A stretch of 16,415 bases of DNA from Prevotellaceae bacterium. Lineage in GTDB: Bacteria; Bacteroidota; Bacteroidia; Bacteroidales; UBA932. The notes under the pieces were generated by a model. It searched no databases. It was given only the letters and a program-made list of their open reading frames with translations, and was not told the origin of the DNA. Position numbers and translations under genes: made by a program. Location: the NCBI GenBank assembly GCA_031254635.1, contig JAIRUB010000228.1, forward strand, positions 1-16,415, in the 5' to 3' direction. Within the stretch, counting starts at the first letter, position 1. Each line of letters opens with the position of its first letter. Below are positions 1 through 6,183 of the stretch, piece by piece.

Positions 1-43
1 GCACGCCACCAATAAGTTTAAAATTTTTGGTTAATAGTTCCAT
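1..43 (-). CDS. Start of an unidentified gene, cut by the left edge
   Basis: An ATG on the minus strand at 43 opens a frame reading MELLTKNFKLIGGV before the window ends. I do not recognise the protein from 14 residues. The support is positional: a strong Bacteroidota-type promoter lies at 75-105 and would give a leader of about 25 to 30 bases. It follows kamA on the same strand but has its own promoter, so it is probably a separate transcription unit. Confidence 0.5.
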   Translation of the reverse strand, partial: MELLTKNFKLIGGV

Positions 44-74
44 AATTTGTCATTTAATAAATTAATACTAAGAG

Positions 75-105
75 CAAAGTTAAGTCTTATTTTTATAAAA
101 ACAAA
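75..105 (-). promoter_or_regulatory. Bacteroidota promoter (-33 TTTG, -7 TAACTTTG)
   Basis: Read on the minus strand, TTTG (102-105) is followed after exactly 19 bases by TAACTTTG (75-82). This matches the known Bacteroidota consensus TTTG / TAnnTTTG in both sequence and spacing. It points at the ATG at 43 and is the best-formed promoter in the window. Confidence 0.7.
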
Positions 106-119
106 TAATAAGTAAAAAA

Positions 120-140
120 TAATAGTTAATAGATAATAAA
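120..140. repeat. Tandem 7-base repeat, about 3 imperfect units
   Basis: Units TAATAGT, TAATAGA and TAATAAA lie end to end, just downstream of the kamA stop codon (145-147 region, minus strand). It is one of five loci in the window with a 7-base period at a gene boundary. Confidence 0.55.
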
Positions 141-144
141 TGGC

Positions 145-1476
145 TTAATAGGCTCCCAAATCACGTTCTAATGCATCTCTTAGATAATTAGATAGTTCAT
201 GTTCGAAAAAGAATTCTTTTTCTCCAAAAGCGGGCTCTAACTGGTCGAACCAGGTAGCTGCAGGGTTGTATTTAGCAAAAAAAGGCTTAGCTACCCAGTC
301 CGGATTACGTCCCTGGATAAAACGAAGTACAAAAAGCTTTTCCCCTGCAACCTCGCTTATTCCAAGTATTTGAATTTTACCTGCATGGTCGCTCATGCTG
401 GGGCCCCTAACCGTGCGACAGATACCGCTTACCTTTTGATATGCTTTGCGAAAAATAGTTTGGCTTTGGGCTAAGGGAATTTCAAAATAGTGTTTGGCTC
501 CGGTATCCCGTGCTACAAACATATAGTATGGAATACAACCAAGCCCCACTTGGCGTCGCCACATTTCGGCCCAAAGTTCTGGTTGGTCATTGATATGCCT
601 GAGTACAGGAGATTGGGTACGAATCTGGGCACCGGTGTTGCGGATACGCTGTATAGCCTCCTTTACCGCACTTGTAGAGAGTTCTATAGGATGATTAAAG
701 TGCGCCATAATGGAAAGATGTTTGCCGGCACGTATAATGTTATCGAAAAGCCGAAGGACTTCGTCGGCATCTTCGTCAGTGGTAAATCTATAAGGCCAAT
801 AAGCCAAAACTTTGGTGCCGATTCGAATATGCCTGATTTGTTTCAGAGCAGGAGAGAGCAAGGGCTCAATATGGGCGCGCAGCAAGGATGCATTCATAAA
901 CATGGGGTCCCCTCCGGTAAAAAGTATATCCGTGACCTTGGGATGGGCTTTTATGTATTTTATGTAGAGTTCATAGTCCTCTTTGATGGAAAACTTCATA
1001 TCCGGCAGGTTAGAGAACTGAGGCCAGCGGAAACAGAAGGTACAATAGGCATGGCAGGTTTGCCCCGGACGAGGAAAAAGTAATACCGTTTCACGGTATT
1101 TGTGCTGTAATCCGTGAAGACGTATACCATTGAATTCCGGTATATTATACTCTTGTCCTGATGGGTTAGGATTGAGTTCCATACGAATTTTCTCTATAGC
1201 AGTCCGGAGTTGTTGATCGTTGCCGTTAGTCATCAGGGCTTCTACTTCTTTATAATGCTGTGGCAACAACATTTTTCTGCGGGGGAAATTTAACGTAAAA
1301 ATGGGGTCGTCTTCTATCTGGTCCCATTGGATAAGTTCTTCGGTTACATAATTATTGGTTTTAAACGGAAGCACGCGTCCAACTACTTCAATGGCTTGAC
1401 GGTCTTCCCGGGAGAGGGAAACGGATTGCGGAATCTGGCCGTAATTTTGAAGTGTGTAGGACTGGTATTTTTTCAT
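145..1476 (-). CDS. KamA-family radical SAM protein (lysine 2,3-aminomutase-like)
   Basis: A 443-residue cytosolic enzyme. The radical SAM cluster motif CxxxCxxC is seen as C141, C145 and C148 (CHAYCTFC), and GGDP at 188-191 is the SAM-binding stretch. These, with the overall length, match lysine 2,3-aminomutase relatives, which use a 4Fe-4S cluster, SAM and pyridoxal phosphate to move an amino group. The glycine-rich PGGGGK motif that carries the PLP lysine in true lysine 2,3-aminomutase is not present. The corresponding region reads RGPSMSDHAGK (357-367), so K367 may be the PLP lysine in an altered setting, or PLP chemistry may be changed. The substrate is therefore uncertain. The start codon overlaps the ftsE-like stop codon (ATGA), suggesting translational coupling, although the two functions have no obvious link. 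Confidence 0.85.
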   Translation of the reverse strand: MKKYQSYTLQNYGQIPQSVSLSREDRQAIEVVGRVLPFKTNNYVTEELIQWDQIEDDPIFTLNFPRRKMLLPQHYKEVEALMTNGNDQQLRTAIEKIRMELNPNPSGQEYNIPEFNGIRLHGLQHKYRETVLLFPRPGQTCHAYCTFCFRWPQFSNLPDMKFSIKEDYELYIKYIKAHPKVTDILFTGGDPMFMNASLLRAHIEPLLSPALKQIRHIRIGTKVLAYWPYRFTTDEDADEVLRLFDNIIRAGKHLSIMAHFNHPIELSTSAVKEAIQRIRNTGAQIRTQSPVLRHINDQPELWAEMWRRQVGLGCIPYYMFVARDTGAKHYFEIPLAQSQTIFRKAYQKVSGICRTVRGPSMSDHAGKIQILGISEVAGEKLFVLRFIQGRNPDWVAKPFFAKYNPAATWFDQLEPAFGEKEFFFEHELSNYLRDALERDLGAY

Positions 1477-2180
1477 AATTCGTCAAAATCAATCTCAGTA
1501 TCACTATTTAAGGCGATTACCGCGCCGTTTTCACATTTAAAGGTGCGGGCAGGGTACTTTTTCATCAACCCTACGTTATGGGTGGCCATGATAATTGCCG
1601 GCCCTTCATGGCGATTAATATCCAAAAGGACTTTCATAATATCGTCGGAAGTTTCGCTATCTAAGTGGCCGGTTGGCTCGTCGGCTATAATCAACTGCGG
1701 ATTATTAAGCAGCGCCCTGGCAATAGTTACTCGTTGCTGCTCGCCCCCGGAAAGTTGGTAGGGTAGTTTTTCCGCCTTGCGTTTCAATTCCACTTTATCG
1801 AGTACTGCCATGATTTGCCGGTGGCATTCTTCCTTATTTTTCCAGCCAGTAGCTTTCAACACAAACTGCAGGTTTTCATATACAGTTCTGTCAGTCAATA
1901 ATTTAAAGTCTTGAAAAACAACACCCAACTGACGTCGTAGAAAGGCAATATCCTTGTCTTTGATGGTGGCTAATTGGTAACCGGCCACTACCGCCCGGCC
2001 TTTTGAAGGGCGAAGTTCGGCATTGATGGCTTTAATCAGGGTGGTTTTACCACTGCCCACCTTTCCTATCAGATAAACAAATTCCCCCTTCTGTATTTGC
2101 AGCGACACATCGGTTAATACAGGCGTATCTTCTTGAAAAATACTCACCTGCTGCAAATCTACGATATAATCTTTTTCCAT
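1473..2180 (-). CDS. ftsE: FtsE-type ABC transporter ATPase
   Basis: A 235-residue ABC ATPase with all expected motifs: Walker A GKVGSGKT (39-46), Q-loop Q90 in VVFQDFKLLTDRTVYENL, signature LSGGE (143-147), Walker B LIIADE (163-168) and switch H201. The stretch after the Q-loop is typical of FtsE, which pairs with the membrane protein FtsX to control peptidoglycan hydrolases at the division site. No ftsX lies in the window, so the partner must be encoded elsewhere; this is inference. A lipoprotein-export or other ABC ATPase of the same subfamily is the main alternative. It starts 4 bases after a small putative lipoprotein gene and overlaps kamA by 4 bases. The C-terminal tail is acidic (DTEIDFDEL). 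Confidence 0.88.
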   Translation of the reverse strand: MEKDYIVDLQQVSIFQEDTPVLTDVSLQIQKGEFVYLIGKVGSGKTTLIKAINAELRPSKGRAVVAGYQLATIKDKDIAFLRRQLGVVFQDFKLLTDRTVYENLQFVLKATGWKNKEECHRQIMAVLDKVELKRKAEKLPYQLSGGEQQRVTIARALLNNPQLIIADEPTGHLDSETSDDIMKVLLDINRHEGPAIIMATHNVGLMKKYPARTFKCENGAVIALNSDTEIDFDEL

Positions 2181-2184
2181 ATTA

Positions 2185-2313
2185 TTATTTATCGTTAAGC
2201 GTGAAGCGATTTATTTTTAGCGCTTTAGTATCAATTGTGTTATTTTTTTTACAGGAAACGGCTACTGTAGTCAGCAGCAAAGTATAGGCAAAGTATTTGG
2301 TTATAGCTTTCAT
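2185..2313 (-). CDS. Small putative lipoprotein, 42 residues
   Basis: This short frame begins at ATG 2313 and stops at TAA 2185-2187. It encodes a basic start (MKAITKY), a hydrophobic stretch (about residues 8-19), then VAVSC with a cysteine at 21 that fits a relaxed lipobox, followed by a 21-residue polar, lysine- and asparagine-rich tail. It would be exported and lipid-anchored, with almost no folded domain. A -7 element (TATATTTG, 2339-2346) lies about 25 bases upstream and the ftsE-like ATG follows 4 bases after its stop, so it could be the first cistron of the lipoprotein-ftsE-kamA unit. The family is unknown to me. The alternative is that it is a chance frame in the ftsE leader. Confidence 0.55.
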   Translation of the reverse strand: MKAITKYFAYTLLLTTVAVSCKKNNTIDTKALKINRFTLNDK

Positions 2314-2338
2314 AGATTTCTTCTTTATAATTATGCTA

Positions 2339-2346
2339 CAAATATA
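2339..2346 (-). promoter_or_regulatory. -7 element for the lipoprotein-ftsE-kamA unit
   Basis: TATATTTG on the minus strand matches TAnnTTTG and sits 25 bases before the ATG at 2313. No TTTG is seen at the expected 19-20 base spacing, so the call rests on the -7 box alone. It lies back to back with the nth promoter. Confidence 0.45.
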
Positions 2347-2357
2347 GGGTTTTTTTG

Positions 2358-2365
2358 TAAATTTG
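2358..2365 (+). promoter_or_regulatory. -7 element for nth, close to the start codon
   Basis: TAAATTTG fits TAnnTTTG and ends only 8 bases before the nth ATG at 2374. If it is used, transcription would start almost at the start codon, giving a leaderless or very short-leader mRNA. No clear -33 box is seen. Confidence 0.45.
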
Positions 2366-2373
2366 TACTAATT

Positions 2374-3009
2374 ATGACAAAAAAAGAACATTTTGAAAAG
2401 GTATTATCTTGGTTTGCAGAGAATATGCCGATAGCCAAATCGGAGTTGCACTACAAAAATCCTTATGAATTGATAGTGGCTGTAATCTTATCAGCCCAAT
2501 GTACCGATAAGCGTGTGAATGTGGTTACGCCGCCTTTTTTTAAACGTTTCCCTACGCCTAAAAAATTAGCCGCCGCCGAGGTAGGCGAAATTTATAACTA
2601 TATCCGCTCGGTGTCATATCCCAACAATAAAGCCAAACACCTGAAGGGAATGGCGGAAGTGTTGTTAAATGAATTTCACGGAAAGATGCCTTCAGATGTT
2701 GATAATCTGCAACGGATGCCGGGTGTAGGGCGGAAGACGGCCAATGTGATAGCTTCAGTTATTTATAACCAACCGGTAATTGCCGTTGACACACATGTGT
2801 TTCGTATTGCTAATCGTATAGGCTTAGCTAATGCAAGTACGCCACTCGAAACGGAAAAACAATTGACAAAATATATTCAGCCCGATTTACGCCCGATTGC
2901 TCATCATTGGCTAATTCTACACGGGCGTTATGTATGCGTAGCCCGTGCACCTAAATGTGCAGCTTGCGGCTTGCAGCCTTGGTGTCGGTATTATACAATT
3001 AAGAATTAA
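2374..3009 (+). CDS. nth: Endonuclease III (base-excision repair DNA glycosylase/AP lyase)
   Basis: A 211-residue protein of normal family length. It removes oxidised pyrimidines from DNA and cuts the resulting abasic site. The helix-hairpin-helix MPGVGRKTAN (115-124) carries the catalytic lysine K121, and IAVDTHVFR carries the catalytic aspartate D139. The C-terminal 4Fe-4S motif C-x6-C-x2-C-x5-C is intact (C188, C195, C198, C204). The last residues (IKN) lie beyond the point where similarity to the second copy at 6037-6144 stops, so the present C-terminus was probably formed by the insertion event at this site. The gene diverges from the lipoprotein-ftsE unit. Confidence 0.95.
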   Translation: MTKKEHFEKVLSWFAENMPIAKSELHYKNPYELIVAVILSAQCTDKRVNVVTPPFFKRFPTPKKLAAAEVGEIYNYIRSVSYPNNKAKHLKGMAEVLLNEFHGKMPSDVDNLQRMPGVGRKTANVIASVIYNQPVIAVDTHVFRIANRIGLANASTPLETEKQLTKYIQPDLRPIAHHWLILHGRYVCVARAPKCAACGLQPWCRYYTIKN

Positions 3010-3042
3010 AAAACTGTTTTGATTGCTAATCTTCTGTAGCTT

Positions 3043-3179
3043 TCAAACCATGAAAAGACGGGTTTTCACACTTCGTGAATCAATGATTCCAATGCTCGGG
3101 ATACTTGGCTTTCCTGCTTTCGTTTTTTGCTATCTACAATTTTTTCTATAACTTGCCATTGTGTTTCATTGCTTTGTTG
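3043..3179 (-). mobile_element. Decayed IS5-type transposase remnant
   Basis: Two fragments of one transposase can be read in different minus-strand frames. NETQWQVIEKIVDSKK (within 3179-3118) resembles the N-terminus of IS5-family transposases. GKPSIPSIGIIDSRSVKT (within 3117-3058) resembles the segment with the first catalytic aspartate. The middle is missing, the frames do not match, and the second fragment ends at a stop (3043-3045). It is a dead remnant with no visible terminal repeats. The family assignment is from motif recognition only. Confidence 0.65.
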
Positions 3180-3194
3180 CAATAATGTAACCTT

Positions 3195-3378
3195 TCAAAC
3201 CGTCCCACTTTTCATTTGTGAAATCCATTTTTTACCTTGAAAATAAAACTCTTCAATCTCTTTGGCATTAGAAATTACGCCTATTTGTTTTCAAATGGCA
3301 TACTTTTCCTGCTCTTTTTTCTACGATAACAACACTTGTGCTACCTGACCTATTAGGTTTTTTGCGACATACAAAAAG
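3195..3378 (-). mobile_element. Decayed IS1634-type transposase N-terminal remnant
   Basis: The minus strand reads RKKPNRSGSTSVVIVEK, RAGKVCHLKT, then after a one-base shift IGVISNAKEIEEFYFQGKKW, ending at a stop (3195-3197). This pattern of an RSG-TSVV-V start, a K-IG segment and a following acidic GKKW helix is how IS1634-like transposases begin. Only about 60 residues remain and the catalytic part is gone. It directly abuts the IS5-type remnant, so this intergenic region is an IS graveyard. Confidence 0.65.
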
Positions 3379-3388
3379 ATGTCGCAAA
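3361..3388. repeat. Perfect 10-base inverted repeat with 8-base loop
   Basis: TTTGCGACAT (3361-3370) and ATGTCGCAAA (3379-3388) are exact complements separated by 8 bases. There is no convincing T-run after it on either strand, so it is not a standard terminator. It overlaps the start of the IS1634-like remnant, so an IS-related origin or a regulatory hairpin are both possible. Confidence 0.6.
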
Positions 3389-3482
3389 TTTCGCATAACA
3401 CTGATATTCAGCGCTTAAAAAACTCTAAAAAAAAAGTATTAAACTCAGGTGATAATTCCTGGCTTTTGTCACCGATTTTTAG

Positions 3483-3490
3483 TACTTTTG
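3483..3490 (+). promoter_or_regulatory. -7 element for the TonB-dependent receptor gene
   Basis: TACTTTTG fits TAnnTTTG. Transcription would begin near 3496, downstream of an upstream in-frame ATG at 3449 and upstream of the ATG at 3542. This helps choose 3542 as the start. A TTTG at 3465-3468 is only 14 bases away, shorter than usual for a -33 box. Confidence 0.5.
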
Positions 3491-3541
3491 CTCTTTGAAA
3501 TTTTTATGGTCAGAACAAAAAATATATATGAGGAAGTAAAA

Positions 3542-5887
3542 ATGAAACAGATTGCAAAAAAATATATCGTATTAATTGCACTATTATATTCGATATCGCT
3601 TGTGGCACAGCCTGTTGGGAGTATTTGCGGTATTGTTACCGACGGCGCTTCGGGACAAGCCTTGCCGTATGTTTCGGTTGTTGTACTCAATTCAAATCCT
3701 GTTATAGGAACGACGACCGACGAGAACGGAAATTTTACTTTAAGTAATTTGCCTGTTGGTCGCTACGATATTCAAAGCAGTTTTGTGGGCTATGAGCCGA
3801 GTGTTTTTAGAGAAATTTTGGTTAGTTCGGCACGAGAAGTTTTTCTCGCAATCGTTATGCGTGAGAATATTCAGCTGTTGGACGAAATTGTAGTCCGCCC
3901 GCGAGTAAACAAAGAAGCCCCGCTCAACGAAATGGCGCTGGCAGGTGCACGAATGTTGAGCGTAGAAGAAGCCAGCCGTTATGCAGGCGGATTTGACGAC
4001 CCCGCACGTTTGACCACCGCTTTTGCGGGCGTAGCGGGCGGTGTGAGCAGCAACGCCATTTCTATTCGTGGCAATTCGCCACAGTTTTTGCAATGGCGTT
4101 TAGAGAATGTTGAAGCGGTTAATCCAACACATTTTTCCGATGTTTCGGGTGTTGGCGGCGGTATTCTTACGGCGTTAAGTGCGCAAATGTTGGGTAATTC
4201 CGACTTTTTAATGAGCGCTTTTCCTGCCGAATTTGGCAATGCGCTGTCGGGGATTTTTGATATGCAGTTGCGTAATGGAAACAATCAAAATTACGAACAT
4301 ACGGCACAAATCGGAACGCTGGGCGTTGAATTTGCCTCCGAAGGACCGTTCAAAAAAGGCGGCAAAGCGTCTTATCTGTTCAATTACCGGTACTCGTCAT
4401 TGGCGCTCGTGGGCGATTTATTTCCCGACTGGGCGGGCGATGCAGGCGGTATTCGTTATCAAGATTTGGCGTTTAAAATGAACTTCCCCACCCAACGAGC
4501 AGGAATTTTCTCTGTATATGGATTTGGAACAAAAGACCATTTTGGTCAACATAACGATACACCCGATTATAAAGAGTTGGGGAAAGATGATTTTTGGCAA
4601 ACCAAAGGTGTTGGAGGTGTGGAACACAAAATTTTTCTTGGCGAAAAGACTTATTTAAAAAGTTCGCTGTCGGCAAATTACAGTCTGAACGAAGTGGAAG
4701 TTAATCGTTTTTATAACGACATTGACAATAGAACGATTGATATGAAAAACACGAATTGGAATGTAGCATTCAACTCGTTTTTGAACACAAAATTCAACTC
4801 AAAACACACCAACCGTACAGGCGTTACCGTCATAGGATTGTTCTACGATTTGGATTATTGGTTGGTTGAAGACCCATATCGAATTCCGTCAGGCGAAATG
4901 CGTAATGTGGCGAAAAACAGCGGTAACGCTATGGCATATTCGGCTTACAGTCAATCGTCTTTCCGATTGAATAATTGTCTGACGGCAAATGTGGGCTTGC
5001 ACGGCACATATTTCAGCCTGAACGAAAAAGCCGTAATCGAGCCTCGTGCAAGTATTCGTTGGCAGGCATTTCCGAAACACTCTTTCGGTGTGGCTTATGG
5101 GAAACACAGCCGCCGTGAAAATACAGATTATTACTTTGTAAAAACTCCGCTTACGGGCGACAAATTGGTTAATCAGAACTTGGATTTTGCCAAAGTACAC
5201 CATTTTGTATTGTCTTACGATTGGGCTGTCTCCGAAAATTTGCACTTGAAAGTTGAGCCGTATCTCCAACTTCTTTACGATATTCCTGTAGGCGGAGACG
5301 GCACAATGTCAATCATTAATCACCGTGATTTTTGGATGTTGAATGCTTTGACAAACGAGGGGAAAGGTAGAAATTTCGGCGTTGATTTTACACTCGAACG
5401 GTATTTGTACAATGGATATTACTATCTCATTACGGCTTCGTTGTTTGAATCGCGCTATACAGGTAGCGACGGAGTGTGGCGTAACACTCGCCTAAATCGC
5501 AATTTCGTAGTAAACGCTTTGGGCGGTAAAGAGTGGAAAATGGGACGAAATAAGCAAAACATTTTGAGTGTAAACATTCGTACCACATTGCAAGGCGGCG
5601 AGCATTACACGCCTTTCGACGAGGTGGCTTCCATTGCCACACAGAGCATAGTGTATGACCATTCGCAAGCTTACGAAATGCAACTTTCGCCCCAATTTAT
5701 ATCGTCATTTACGATAAGCTACAAAATAAATAAAAACAAATTGGCGCACGAATTTGCGCTAAAAATGATAAATGTTACCAATACGCAAGAATTGCAGGGA
5801 GCAATGTTCAATTATCGTACCAATCGTCCTGAATTACAAATGGGCGCAACTGCGATACCGAATATTAGTTATAAAATAGAGTTCTAA
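3542..5887 (+). CDS. TonB-dependent outer-membrane receptor with carboxypeptidase-like N-terminal domain
   Basis: A 781-residue outer-membrane protein from the ATG at 3542. That start follows AGGAAG by a few bases and places a signal peptide (MKQIAKKYIVLIALLYSISLVAQ) at the N-terminus; the in-frame ATG at 3449 lies upstream of the promoter. Residues about 27-110 form a carboxypeptidase-regulatory-like domain (GIVTDGASGQALPYVSV, DENGNFTLSNLPVGRYDI). The plug follows (DEIVV at 114-118, NAISIRGN at 171-178), then a long beta-barrel rich in aromatic residues ending in F. Such receptors import substrates using TonB energy. There is no SusD partner, so this is not a typical SusC glycan pair, and the substrate cannot be inferred. 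It sits between IS remnants and a duplicated nth fragment, so it was probably acquired. Confidence 0.9.
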   Translation: MKQIAKKYIVLIALLYSISLVAQPVGSICGIVTDGASGQALPYVSVVVLNSNPVIGTTTDENGNFTLSNLPVGRYDIQSSFVGYEPSVFREILVSSAREVFLAIVMRENIQLLDEIVVRPRVNKEAPLNEMALAGARMLSVEEASRYAGGFDDPARLTTAFAGVAGGVSSNAISIRGNSPQFLQWRLENVEAVNPTHFSDVSGVGGGILTALSAQMLGNSDFLMSAFPAEFGNALSGIFDMQLRNGNNQNYEHTAQIGTLGVEFASEGPFKKGGKASYLFNYRYSSLALVGDLFPDWAGDAGGIRYQDLAFKMNFPTQRAGIFSVYGFGTKDHFGQHNDTPDYKELGKDDFWQTKGVGGVEHKIFLGEKTYLKSSLSANYSLNEVEVNRFYNDIDNRTIDMKNTNWNVAFNSFLNTKFNSKHTNRTGVTVIGLFYDLDYWLVEDPYRIPSGEMRNVAKNSGNAMAYSAYSQSSFRLNNCLTANVGLHGTYFSLNEKAVIEPRASIRWQAFPKHSFGVAYGKHSRRENTDYYFVKTPLTGDKLVNQNLDFAKVHHFVLSYDWAVSENLHLKVEPYLQLLYDIPVGGDGTMSIINHRDFWMLNALTNEGKGRNFGVDFTLERYLYNGYYYLITASLFESRYTGSDGVWRNTRLNRNFVVNALGGKEWKMGRNKQNILSVNIRTTLQGGEHYTPFDEVASIATQSIVYDHSQAYEMQLSPQFISSFTISYKINKNKLAHEFALKMINVTNTQELQGAMFNYRTNRPELQMGATAIPNISYKIEF

Positions 5888-5912
5888 AAATTAGGGATAA
5901 AAATATTCGGAA

Positions 5913-5966
5913 ATGAAAATTAATTTAGATAACAAACAATTCAAAATTCTAACTAATTCCGAAAAC
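5913..5966 (+). pseudogene. Possible 5' fragment of a truncated small gene
   Basis: An ATG 25 bases after the receptor stop begins MKINLDNKQFKILTNSEN. This resembles, from memory, the N-terminus of a small (about 110 residue) Bacteroidota protein often labelled N-acetylglutamate synthase. After NSEN the frame continues into unrelated sequence and stops at 6099-6101. It looks like the first 18 codons of a gene that followed the receptor in its source genome and was cut off by the recombination that placed it here. The family identity is tentative. Confidence 0.35.
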
Positions 5967-6036
5967 AGAAACTTTAACAAGCTAAGAGGACTGCGTATGC
6001 GAGTTTGTGTATTGGGAAGCAGGACGAAGCAAACCG

Positions 6037-6183
6037 CGCCCTATTGTTCATCATGGATTAATTCTACATGGGCGCTATGTATGCGTAGCCCGTGTACCTA
6101 AATGTACAAGTTGTGGTTTGCAGTCCTTGTGCCGGTATTATACAGCTACAAAGAAGAAGACAGGAGTTGTCCAACTTCGTTAA
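6037..6183 (+). pseudogene. Duplicated 3' end of nth (endonuclease III C-terminus)
   Basis: Bases 6037-6144 align without gaps to nth 2890-2997: 36 codons, 17 base differences by my count, about 84% identity. The frame is open, and the iron-sulphur motif is kept (CVARVPKCTSCGLQSLC). Seven codon changes are silent and seven alter the residue, including two lost tryptophans. The frame then continues to a TAA at 6181-6183, overlapping the 3' end of the pyruvate kinase gene on the other strand. Upstream of 6037 nothing looks like nth. This is a tail without a body, and probably the remains of the original nth that once converged on pyk. Confidence 0.88.

Noticed and set aside
490..1083. Long open frame antisense to the KamA-family gene
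   Set aside because: It lies wholly within a well-supported gene on the other strand, and its protein has no recognisable motif.
3449..3541. Upstream in-frame start for the TonB-dependent receptor
   Set aside because: It would add 31 residues before the signal peptide and lies upstream of the likely promoter; the ATG at 3542 has a better context.
5997..6101. Short plus-strand frame crossing the nth fragment
   Set aside because: The nth similarity is in another frame, so this frame is a shadow.
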